From Okapia johnstoni (taxonomy: Eukaryota; Chordata; Mammalia; Artiodactyla; Giraffidae): DNA of 64,000 nt. Shown here piece after piece: positions 22,696 to 33,000 of the stretch. The number at the start of each line of letters is the position of its first letter. Position 1 is the stretch's first letter. The position numbers and the translations under genes were made by a program. Below the pieces are notes generated by a model. It was given only the letters and a program-made list of their open reading frames with translations. It ran no database searches and was not told the DNA's origin. The DNA lies in contig CM044321.1 in assembly GCA_024291935.2 (NCBI GenBank), positions 65,838,985-65,902,984 of the forward strand. Direction: 5' to 3'.

Positions 22696-23109
22696 ATCAT
22701 CCCAATGTGGACCAAGATGGCAATAGAGAAGGTTCCTGAATCTCCCTCCTTCCATGGACACCTGAATGTACAGCTGTACAAGCAGTAAGTCCCTTTGAGA
22801 GAAATTCAGAAACTACTTGGTGACTCCTATACGTTAAGCAAATAAGAAAATACTCATACCGTCAAAACGGGTAGGAAAGCTGAGACACACTCTCACCATA
22901 AACCCCACCCCTGGCACAAGACCATACATTTGGGATGGAACCCCCAACTTCCAACTTCTCCTTGAAGAACAAAGAATTTGGACCACACATCTAGCATCCA
23001 AACTTTTAAGACTCCCACTGAGGGGTGGGATCTCAAAACATCGAGCTCTGAAAAACAATAGGGCTTGCATTCACATGTATCACAAAACTACAGCAAAGAG
23101 GCAGTTCTT

Positions 23110-24263
23110 TCCCCTGCTACTTTTACTGTGACACAATTGACCTATAACACTGTACTGGTTTTAGTGTATACCACGATGACTCGATATAAGTATATATTGA
23201 GAAATGATTACAGTAACTTTAGTTAATATCCATCATCTCACAGTTATAATTTTTTTCTTGTGAGAATTTTCAAGATTTACTTTCAGCAACTTTTAAATAC
23301 ATGATATAGTATCATTAACTACAGTCACCATTCTGTACATTACATCCCCAGGACTTATTTTATCTTATATAAAGTTTATATCTTTCAACCACTTTTACCC
23401 ATTTCACCTGCCTTCACTCATTTTCCCCACCTCCAGCTCTAGCAACCTCTGATCTATTCTCTGTGTCTATGAGCTTGGTTTTCTTGGATTCCACATATAA
23501 GTGAGATTGTATGATATTTGTCTTTCTGTGTCAGACTTATTTCACTTAGCATAATACTTTTAAGGTCCATGTTGCTGCAAATGGCAGGAGTTTCTTCTTT
23601 TATCACATGTATTATATATACCTATATATATATCTTTTATAGTATATCATATATACATATAAACATATATATCTTTTATAGTAAATCATATATACACACA
23701 TATAATTATATATCTATCTATCTATCTCACATCTTCTTTATTCATCTATCAGGGGCATGTAGGTTGCTTCCATATCTTGGCTATTATAAATAATGCTGCA
23801 GTGAAAATAGAGGTATAGATATCTTTTCAAGATAGTGCTTGTGTTTCCTTCAAATACGTACCCAAAAGAGTGAAACTGCTGGATCATATGGTAGTCCTAT
23901 TTTGAATTTCCTGATGAACTGTTTTGCTGCATCAATTTACATTCCTATCAACAGTGTACAAGAGTTCCCTTTTCTCTGAATTCTTGCCAACACTTACTTC
24001 TTATCTTTTTGATAACAGACATCCCTAACAGATATGAGGTGGTAACTCATGAGGTTTCATTTGCATTTCTCTGATGTGGAGCGTCTTTTCATGTACTTCT
24101 TAATGACATGCATGCCTTCTTTGGAACCGTATCTACTCAGTTCCTCTACCCAGCTTTTATTTAAAAAAAAAAAACTTACTTAAAATTTGTTTGTTTTTGT
24201 GTTATTGAGTTGTATAAGTCCTTTTTATGTTTTGGATATTCATCCCTTATATACAATTTGCAT
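23110..24263 (-). mobile_element. L1 (L1MA-like) 3' end inserted into the older L1
   Basis: The plus strand shows the reverse complement of an L1 3'UTR (CCATCATCTCACAGTTATAA, then ACTACAGTCACCATTCTGTA) followed by the ORF2 C-terminal region (ATGGTAGTCCTATTTTGAAT, GAGGTGGTAACTCATGAGG). Flanking 16 bp direct repeats at 23094-23109 and 24264-24279 differ at one base. The element is 5'-truncated and non-coding. Confidence 0.82.
23600..23730. repeat. AT-rich (TATA)n low-complexity tract
   Basis: Alternating TATA, TATC and CATA units with a short (ATCT)n end, lying within the minus L1. Confidence 0.85.
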
Positions 24264-26646
24264 CAAAGAAGCAGTTCTTAATGGGCGTGCAAACACTCAC
24301 TATGGCTATCCTCTCTGGGCTCAGTGCAAAGGGACCAGGCAAAAAAACCCACTCCCAGTCTTTCTTTTCCAAAAAGGGGTCTGACTGCATATGTTACAAG
24401 CTGCTGCCTGAATGTCCAGCATGCATTTAGGTGCTCATTGTGATCTTCTCTAGAATCCAAAAGAACCAATGGGCACTTTACCTACCTTCTATCCCTAGCT
24501 CATTCCAACATTAAAATCAAGTTACCAGTATCTACCTGGAATGAGACTGTGCCCACATCTAGTGCCCAAACTCTTATGGCTTCCACTTGGGAGATGGGCC
24601 CCTAAATCACCCAGCTATATAGCCAAGATGGTTTATATTCATGAATCTCACAAGATCATAGCAAACAAAGAAGCAGCTTTTTAACAGGCGTGGAAGCAAC
24701 TCCTACAGATATTCACCTGTGTAAAGTACAGAGGGAACAGGCAAAACATTCATATCCCAGCGTCTCCCCGCAAGGGTTTAAATTACACATGTTCCCAGCT
24801 GCTTCTAAGAGTTTAGCTTCTAACCAGCCCGCATCTAGGTGCTGACTGTGATCTGCACTTTTGGAACACTGATGAATCTTGGCACAGCCTCAACTACTGA
24901 GAACCACTAAGAAAAAGATGGTGGAATGTAAAGGTTTGAGGAGCAACCAGAAGCTGGGGCTGGGTTTTTGACAAGGATCACCTACTACATAAGATGAGTT
25001 TGTCAAGACTTAAAAGAGGTGACTGTTTTATCTAATTAATAAAAACTGATGCAGAGAGTAAAGGAAAATGGAGCTAAGTCATTTATCCAATGGAGAGTTC
25101 AAAATAACACTCACAAAGATGCTTAGCAAGGTCAGAAGAGCAATTAATGAACAAAGTAAGAATTTCAACAAAGAGAAAGTATTTTTAAAATATGTTTTAA
25201 AGTATTAAACAGAAATCATAGAGCTAAAGAGTACAACAATTGATCTGAAAAATTCAATAGAGAGGTTCAAGAACAGACTAGATCAAGCAGCAGAAAGGAT
25301 CAGTAAACTCAAAGAAGGACTGTGGAATTCAACCAATTAGAGGAACAAAAAGAAAAAAGAACAAAGATATCTGTAGGGACTCGTGGGACACCATCAAGCA
25401 GAAAAATGTACACATTATATAGATCTTAAAAGGAGAGACAGACAGAAAGCTTATGCATAGAAATAATGGCTGAAACTTTCCTAACCTAAGGCAGGAAACA
25501 GAAACCAGATCCAGGAAGCCCAAAAAGTACCTAAAAAGATGACTCCTAAAGAGACCCACACTGAGAAGCACTATAATTAAAGTGTCAAGGGTTGAAGACA
25601 AAGAGAGTCTTAAAATCAGCAAGAGAAATGCTGGTTATATACAAGGAAACCCCCATTGGACTATCAGCAGAGTTTTCAGTGAAACTTTGCAGGCCAAAAG
25701 GGAGTAAGATGATGTATTTAAAGTACTAAAAGAAAAAAAAAAATCTGCCAACCAAGAATACTCTATCTGGAAAAGGTGTCCTTCAGAATTGAAGAAGAAA
25801 CAGTTTTCCAAAGAAAAGCTGAAGGAATTAATCACCACTAGCTCAGCTTTACCAAAACAAAATGTCAAAGGGAGTTATTCAAGCTGAAATGAAAGAACAC
25901 TAATAACATAAAAATATAGGAAAATATACAGCACACTGAAAAAAGGTAAATATACATGTTAGGCTACCAAAAAATGTCTTAATAAATATAAAAAGACTGA
26001 AATCATATCAAGTATCTTTTCTAACCACAATGATATAAAACTAGAAATCAATTACAACAAGAAAACTGGAAAATTCACAAATATGTAGAGATTAAACAAC
26101 ATGCTTCTAAACCATCAATGGGCCAAAGAAGAAATCAAAAGAGAAAAACTTTTTTGAATATTGAGGAAAATGAATATAGAAACAAAACATACCAAAACTT
26201 ATGGGATGCAGCAAAAGCAGTACTAAGAAAAAAGTTTATAGTGATAAATGCCTACTGACATTAAGAAAACAGAATGATCTCAAATAAGAAACCTAACTGT
26301 ACAATGTAAGGTATTAGAAAACAAACTGAGCTCAAAATTAGCAGAAGGAAGGATATAACAAAAAACCAGAGCAGAAAATAAATAAATGCCAGAAAAACAA
26401 TAGAAAAAAATTCAATGAAACTCAGATCTATTTTTTGGAAAGGTAAATAAAATTAACAAACATTCAGCCATGTTATTAAATTAATAAATTATGACATTAA
26501 CTGATAAAAGAAACTCCCACAACTCAATAGCAAAAAAGAAAAAAACCCAATTAACCCAATTAAAAAATAGTCAAAGAATCTGAATAGAGTTTCTTTGAAG
26601 AAGAAATACAAAGGTACAGGAAAAGGTTATCAATATCACTAACCAT

Positions 26647-26788
26647 TTGTGTGTGTGTGCGTGCGTGCACACACACTCAGCCAAATCTGACACTTTGCAA
26701 CCTCATGGACTGTAGACTGCCAGGCTGCTCTGTCCATGGGATTTTCCAGGCAAGAATACTGGAGTGGATTGCCATTTACTTCTCACCA
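26647..26788 (-). mobile_element. Bov-tA SINE fragment, reverse orientation
   Basis: A (GT)n(GC)n tract leads into CACACACACTCAGCCAAATC, GACTGTAGACTGCCAGGCTG and GGCAAGAATACTGGAGTGG, the reverse complement of a Bov-A unit with its CA-rich tail. It interrupts the ORF2 C-terminal remnant of the ancient L1. Confidence 0.88.
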
Positions 26789-26963
26789 CATTAGCGGAAC
26801 GCAAATCAAAATCACAATGAGATATCATTTCACACCTTTAGTATGTCTATTATCAAGAAAGACAAGAGATAACCAATTATCTAACCCCATATAACTGCAG
26901 CTTAGGAGCAGGAGAATAATTCAGTTAGGCCCAATCAATTTATATAACCATAGAGATAATAAG

Positions 26964-27236
26964 TTGAGAAGGCAATGGCACCCCACTCCAGTACTCTTGC
27001 CGGGAATATCCCATGGACGGAGGAGCCTGGTAGGCTGCAGTCCATGGGGTCGCTAAGAGTCGGACACGACTGAGCAACTTCACTTTCAGTTTTCACTTTC
27101 ATGCATCGGAGAAGGAAATGGCAACCCACTCCAGTGTTCTTGCCTGGAGAATCCCAGGGATGGGGGAGCCTGGTGGGCTGCCGTCTATGGGGTCGCACAG
27201 AGTCAGACACGACTGAAGAGACTTAGCAGCAGCAGC
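26964..27236 (+). mobile_element. BOV-A2 SINE, complete dimer
   Basis: A first-type monomer (GGCAATGGCACCCC, TCGCTAAGAGTC) and a second-type monomer (GGAAATGGCAACCC, TCGCACAGAGTC) end in (AGC)n. Perfect 12 bp flanking repeats agagataataag lie at 26952-26963 and 27237-27248. Confidence 0.95.
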
Positions 27237-27248
27237 AGAGATAATAAG

Positions 27249-27984
27249 ATAAATGCTTTAAGCTACTATGTTTGGGGGATAGTTTGCTATTCAGTTATGA
27301 ATAACAAAAACAATCATCTACATAACTTTTCCTTCATTCTTTTATTTCTTTGTATTTATCAGTTTCTCAAATAGTCATAGATTCTTGTGGTCAGAATAAA
27401 TTTAATTCACTTGAAATCTTGAATAATTAATCTTGTATTTTTAAGATTTACAGTGGAGGCTCTCTCTAGTTAGTTCCAAATCTATGTGTGAAAGAATGAT
27501 TCTATCCACTTCACTCTTTGGTCCCCGAACACTGGTGGCAGTATGAGCTGCTGCTGTCACTGGTTGCCATGTAATAGCTCAGAGCTGAGTAAATTACCTC
27601 CAATCCCTCTGTGGTAATTGTGAGAGCAACATGAGATTTGAAGGTGGCCAATTTATGTGAGCTCTCAGTTGTACACTCATTGTTGACCAAAACATCCCAT
27701 AGATGGTCATAGGAAGCATAAATAAGAAGGCTTAGAAAGTTTGAGTTCTGACAAAGGCAATAAACAAGGTAATAAGGAATGTTATATTGAACAAATACAA
27801 AATAAGAATCCACAACAGCATGAAACTGAAAAAAAAATATTAACTATACTTTTGAGAAAAAATAATTCTCATAGGAAAAAATTCATCTAAACTTAATTTT
27901 CTCTCAAATATTTGCCTTATAACCTCAATTTCACTGCATTTATAATGCACAGTATTTCTCCCAGTTACTAACTTCTATTTACTA
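27249..27984. other. Unannotated stretch, no supported gene
   Basis: No repeat was recognised. A 100-codon minus frame (27813-27511) has no recognisable domain and I do not call it a gene. Confidence 0.45.
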
Positions 27985-28264
27985 ATTCATTCAACTAATA
28001 TTTATTAAGTTACTTATATGAGCTAGACATAGACTATGCTAAATTCCTGGATTAAAGAAATATGAGAATGATATTCCTACCTCAACCAATCCATAGTTTA
28101 ATGTGGTAGACAGAGAAGTAGACAAAAAGATAAAAATAAATATCCACTTTAAGTACTATACTAAGATAAAATAAAAGATGTTCTATAAGAAAGGCGGCTT
28201 AAGAGGTTGAGAGAGGGATTTCCTGGAATAAAATGATTGAGATGAGAGCTGAGTCTTGAAGGAT
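27985..28264 (+). mobile_element. Ancient mammalian interspersed repeat, class not assigned
   Basis: AATTCATTCAACTAATATTT starts the familiar head. Near the right end come GAGAGGGATTTCCTGG and GAGAGCTGAGTCTTGAAGG. It ends where the Bov-tA begins. Confidence 0.5.
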
Positions 28265-28455
28265 TAGACTTCCCTGGTAGCTCAGTTGGTACAGAATCTG
28301 CCTGCAATGCAGGAAACCTGGGTTCAATTCCTGGGTCCGGAAGATGCCCTGGAGAAGGAAATGGCAACCCACTCCAGTATTCTTGCCTAGAGAATTCCAT
28401 GGACAGAGGAGTCCATGGGATCGCAAGAGTCGGACGTGACTTAGAGACTAAACCA
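28265..28455 (+). mobile_element. Bov-tA SINE with tRNA-derived head
   Basis: The head reads CTTCCCTGGTAGCTCAGTTGG and GGGTTCAATTCCTGGGTC, matching tRNA A-box and B-box positions. It is followed by GGAAATGGCAACCCACTCC and a Bov-A unit shortened around GGAGTCCATGGGATCG. It is a SINE, not a tRNA gene. Confidence 0.93.
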
Positions 28456-29402
28456 GCACTTCCCTGTGTTGGTCTTTGGTCCAGTCTCCTGGCCAGGGTT
28501 CATCAGCCAGGACAAGTGTTTACTGAGCCTGTCTGCAGGACTTTGGCCGGGGTCCTTGCTGACTCAGCACCCTCTCTCTCACAAGGATGAGTCGGCACTC
28601 ATAACGTGGCCTTCCCCACCCAGTTAAAGCTCATCCAGTGGCTCACGAAGGACGGCATTGCTCAGATGGCTCAGACCCTGAGGTCTGAGTAATCTCAATG
28701 TTAACTTTGCCTTTTGATGTAGAAAAGGCTTATTCAGTCAACTTATAAAGTCAATGTCTCTTTTATTCAGCAAGTCAAGAAATCTTCTCTTCCTCTTAAT
28801 TTCTGAATTTAGCTACTTATTGTGAACCCTATTGGAACTTTTAATTCTGGTATTTCAGTCTTGAGATAAGACTGGTAGCCCTGTATTCAGTTGGTTTTTA
28901 TATTACTGGAATGATCTTTTCTTTTCTCCCCTGTGTAGGTTCTCCTGCCTCCTTTCCTTCATCAAATTCTTAGAGTGTTAATGATCCCTTGGGTCCTACT
29001 CCAGCCCCTTCCATGGAAAACTGGATACATGAGGTCACTGATCATGTGGTCACCATCATAAAGCAGGGGTGCAAAGGTCCCTAATTTCACCCCAAATTAC
29101 TAGGAAGTCTTTTCTTTAAGTCTTACTTTCACTGCTAAGCATGCTTAAAGACAGTTTCTTTTAGAGATTAATTTCCCGGGATTATTTATTTTCCAGCAGG
29201 ATAAGATTTAAGATTACCTAGTTGCCAAATCTTAAACTGATAGCCTGAAGGGCAAATTTAACCAGCAGATAGATTTTATTTGGTATTCACAGTATTTTAA
29301 ACATTTTGAATAAGTTACTCACATATATAACTTACATTTCACATTTTTAAAAAATCTGAATATCAAGCTTCTTTTTAAAAATTAGTGGATTTAGCATAAT
29401 TC
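28456..29402. other. Unannotated stretch; GC-richer first 230 bp
   Basis: Positions 28456-28690 are richer in G and C than the flanks, with several CpG sites and an 8 bp hairpin (ctcagacc, loop ctga, ggtctgag) at 28670-28689. The rest is unremarkable and I see no gene. Confidence 0.45.
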
Positions 29403-29414
29403 AGTGCACATTTC

Positions 29415-29692
29415 GGAGAAGGCAATGGCACCCCACTCCAGTACTCTTGCCTGGAAAATCCCATGGACAGAAGAGCCTGGTAGGCTGCAGTCCATGGGGT
29501 CGCTAAGAGTCAGACACGACTGAGCGACTTCACTTTCACTTTTCACTTTCGTGCATTGGAGAGGGAAATGGCAACCCACTCCAGTATTCTTGCCTGGAGA
29601 ATCCCAGCGACAGGGGAGCCTGGTGGGCTGCCGTCTATGGGGTCGCACGGAGTCGGACACGACTGAAGCGACTTAGCAGCAGCAGCAGCAGC
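29415..29692 (+). mobile_element. BOV-A2 SINE, complete dimer
   Basis: First- and second-type Bov-A monomers with the CTTCACTTTCACTTTTCACT linker and an AGC-repeat tail. Flanking 12 bp repeats are agtgcacatttc (29403-29414) and agtacacatttc (29693-29704), with one mismatch. Confidence 0.95.
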
Positions 29693-29829
29693 AGTACACA
29701 TTTCAACTGGGCTCAGTTATTTTGGGAGGAATAGCTACCCTTGAAATACAGACTCATGTTTCCATCTCACTTTAGCCCAGTGAATTCACTCAGAGACTAC
29801 ATGCATTCTCTTTTCCATTTCTGGACTAG

Positions 29830-29955
29830 TTTAACTCCCTCACTTTACAGGAAAAAACAAAAATAATGTAACCCAGAGAGACCTCAAGATTTTCCTGGGC
29901 TTAGAGTTGATGATACAAACAGAACCAGAACTTGAACACGGGTCCCCTCGCTCCA
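29830..29955 (-). mobile_element. MIR SINE, reverse orientation
   Basis: CACTTTACAGGAAAAAACAA, AACCCAGAGAGACCTCAAG and CAGAACTTGAACACGGGTC follow the reverse complement of MIR. Confidence 0.6.
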
Positions 29956-32900
29956 CTTCATGGTGCTGCTTTTCTGTCTTATTTACGTCCATAGCTACCT
30001 GCTCACTGTGATAAACTGCTTCAGGCTAGTGTCTGAGCAAAGATGGCAGAAGGACTGAACATCAAACTCCAAGAAAAGGGTAGTCATGGATCAAGACTTT
30101 AACATTTGGATTTTAAAGAGGTTTGAGTATTTTGACCTTTTTTCCCCTCATTCAATAATGCTTTTCTGTAGCACATTTAAGCAGGTGTCTATGAAGGTCA
30201 CAGGCAAATGTTTTTCTGGTCATCGTACATCTTTGTCCCATGAGAAGATGTGCGATTCCTTCTCACAATGACTTCTAGTTAACTTGATGGGGAGAGTCCA
30301 GTTGAAATATTATGTCAGTGTCACTGATAATTTTATAGCAGAGATACGGTAGATTTTCATTTTATCCTTGGGCCTGGTAGGTCCAAGCTAACAAAATTAT
30401 TGTTGCAGTCATAATCATAAATGTGAGCTTTGTTCCAATAAAGCATCCTGTTAGTTCTTATGGAGTAGACTCTTTTCTAAGTGATGAGATGGAGCCCTCC
30501 TTCACACCAGCCAGGACCAGTAAGTAGCAGATTTCCAAAAGATAAGCTTCCCCTCTTATCTCAATATAAAGATGTATTGTTATTAGTTATACTTGTTCCC
30601 CAGGAAGCTGATTAACAGAAAATAGCTCCTCTATATTTTTAATGAATGAGAGGCCCATTCCAACAAAAGCATGAAAACTTCAGATTGACTAGAGCCTTTT
30701 TTTTTTTTTTAATAACCTTTTCTTCTCTCCAGAGAGATGTCCGGGACTCACAATGAGGTGCTTTGTGAGCTTCCAGCTAAGGTTGATTTGGCACCTCCGT
30801 CACAGAGAGCATGTGCAGACTGTGACAGGCTTTCAAGGAAGCCACTTCCCACATGTGCTCCTTTGGTTCCCTCATTGGTGCTGGGGAACAGGAGGCTGGC
30901 TCCTCCCGGTGAGCTGGGTGCTATGACAGATTAGACTTTTATGCAAGAAAATCAGTCCTGCAAAGTTGATGTACTGCTTTAAACTTAAAGACCCCTTGGG
31001 ACCTGAAACTGTAAGGTAAGCAGGGCTCAGCCACAATTCTTGAACTTTGAAACTGTGAATGTAATTTGAGGACGTTTCTTAAAACTCTTTTTTGTTTAAT
31101 TAACATGCTGCCTTCTCCTGCTGCCTTTAAGAATAACAGCTCACTGTCAAACATGCACATACAGCTCTGATTTTAAAAGGCAAAAACAAAACAAAACAAA
31201 ACACAAACCCATTGCTTTAAAAACAATTCTTCCAAAATGAAATAGTCACATTGCTATGTTACACTTTTAAACTTGTGTAAAAGTTCCCAGGATAGGCCAG
31301 GTTTTTTCTCTGCTCTCAGTGTAATCAGTATCCTTTAAAATAGGATCAAATTATCTTTGCCACTTGAAAATGGGTCTGTATGCAGGACTAATGCTATAGA
31401 GAGAAAATCCCAGTGGAATTGTAACCAAATGTCAGTCCAGGGCTGCGGGTCTGTATTTTAAGTGTCACCGGGTGCCTGTTTAATTTAAGTATGGGAGGGG
31501 ATTAGTGAAACCCTGCTGTTACAGTGGTGTTGGCACTGCTCTGCAAGACGTGGAAACTGCTGGGATCAGGTGTTGCTGTGTGCAGGTCAGTTCCTTGTGA
31601 TTGTGGCAAATGAAGTTGGGAGGCTAGAAGTTACTCTAATGCAGACTAAGAGTCAGAGGCTTGTCAGACAAAAGATGCTGCAGAACAAGTTCGACAGTAT
31701 GCATGTAAAGCAGTTACTTGTCTAATGCTGTTAACAAAAATCCCAATCTTTCTGTAGAAATTTATAGGTGCTTTTAATGTTTTCATTCATGTTCGGACTC
31801 CAAGGGTGGAATACTGGATGCTTTCAGGTATCCAAATGATCTAAGAGAGCATCACTGTAAAATCTCTCTCTGTTGGAGGGGAAGATAAGATGCTGAATCT
31901 TCTGTTTGTGCTCTGTAGGCCGTAATGGAGAAGACCTACACCAATATTCATGCTACTTCTCTTCTCTTAAATCTTGGCCGAGGTGCTTCTTCTCTCTTAC
32001 TTTGCCTTTGGCACTTGCATAAGGACTAAGTTAATTGTCAGTATCTTAAACTTCCCCTGAGATTTCCAAACCTCTTTTTGTGCCTTTTTCATGGACAGCA
32101 CCAAGGTGCATCCACACAGATCAATTCTTGCTCATTATTGTCTTTCTCCCCATGACTTGTGGTCTATGTTGTTATACTGACTCCAGGGCACATTCTTGTG
32201 ATACAAGTTGCTTTCAGTTTTCAGGCTGAAAACGTGAATCCCAGAGGCGCGAGGGCACCCTGCCTAAAGTCTGAAGTGGCAGTACAGGTGGGACCTGACC
32301 TGGACGCCATCTGCTTTCCTCCAGGCTTTCTCCTTTCCAGGATTAAGCTGCCTAACCTGGCCCAGGTATTTCCATGAGCCTATCCTTTGAACCACATTAC
32401 TGATAAGCTGCACACGGTTTAAGCAAAGTACTTACTCACTCTAAGGATTAGAATGTCTAAGCTACCTTTGGCCTGGAGAGAAGAAAATTCCCTCACCAGG
32501 CACACAATAAAGAATGTGGGAGAATGGAGAGTGGCTCTCTGAGGATTTTTCTGTTTCTCTCGTTGCCCTGTTTCTTGCTAGTCTCAGTGAGGGCTGGGGC
32601 TGTTTACTTTGTACAGCTAGGACACCCAGGATGCAAGGCTCACAAGGATAAGCAGTGGGCTTGGATTAGCATTCCAGTGCACCACTGCCTTGTGGAAAGA
32701 GTTATTTTTAACCTGACAATATTTCTGCACATCTGCAATCCAAATACCCTGTACACGAGAATAAATATTTAGGCAATGTGTTAGCTTCGTTAACCAGACA
32801 CTACACCACAGCCATTCTTAGGAATTCCATTTCTTGTTTTAGTAAAATTAAAAGCAGGAGGGGAAAAAAAAAAGAGTTGGCAGAGGAACAAAGGTGAAAT

Positions 32901-33000
32901 ATATTGCCTATGTTAGTTCAGGAAAAACTGCCTAATAAGGGATCATAATTTTTTTTTCAAGATTTCTCTCTTTATCTAAGGATGGCATCTCCTCTGTTGA
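29956..33000. other. Repeat-poor stretch, first half, no supported gene
   Basis: Unique-looking sequence without ruminant SINEs or LINEs. It contains a poly(T) run at about 30697-30710 and a short (AAAAC)n tract at about 31182-31202. Open frames stay under about 85 codons and none has a recognisable domain. I see no splice-bounded exon that I would defend. Confidence 0.5.

Larger units (their letters stand above)
22700..24680 (+). repeat. Tandem 5'UTR monomers of about 400 bp in the ancient L1
   Basis: The junction motif CAAAGAnGCAGnTnTT occurs at 23094 (repeated at 24264 as a target duplication) and again at 24666, about 402 bp further on. Upstream of each occurrence the same order is seen: CACATCTAGnnnCCAAACT, then a CCACT..GGG block and CATG..TCACAAnA. 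After it come GGCGTG, CAACTC or CACTCAC, and GGACCAGGCAAAA or GGAACAGGCAAAA. Confidence 0.7.
22696..26905 (+). mobile_element. Ancient L1 (L1M-type), plus strand, fragmented and nested
   Basis: The pieces are in L1 order: 5'UTR monomers (about 22696-23093 and 24280-24900), an ORF1-region segment (about 24950-25900, A-rich, with ACCAAGAATACTCTATCTGG), an ORF2 endonuclease-to-RT segment (about 26010-26470) and a C-terminal ORF2 segment (about 26575-26880, with CAAATCAAAATCACAATGAG). A large part of ORF2 is deleted near 26480-26520. No open frame survives. It is interrupted by a minus L1 (23110-24263) and by a Bov-tA (26647-26788). Confidence 0.78.

Noticed and set aside
27511..27813. 100-codon minus-strand open frame near a compositional change
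   Set aside because: No recognisable domain, signal or exon boundaries.
28265..28345. tRNA-like sequence with A- and B-box
   Set aside because: It is the tRNA-derived head of a Bov-tA SINE and continues straight into the Bov-A body; the same holds at 62703 and, reversed, at 40340 and 57107.
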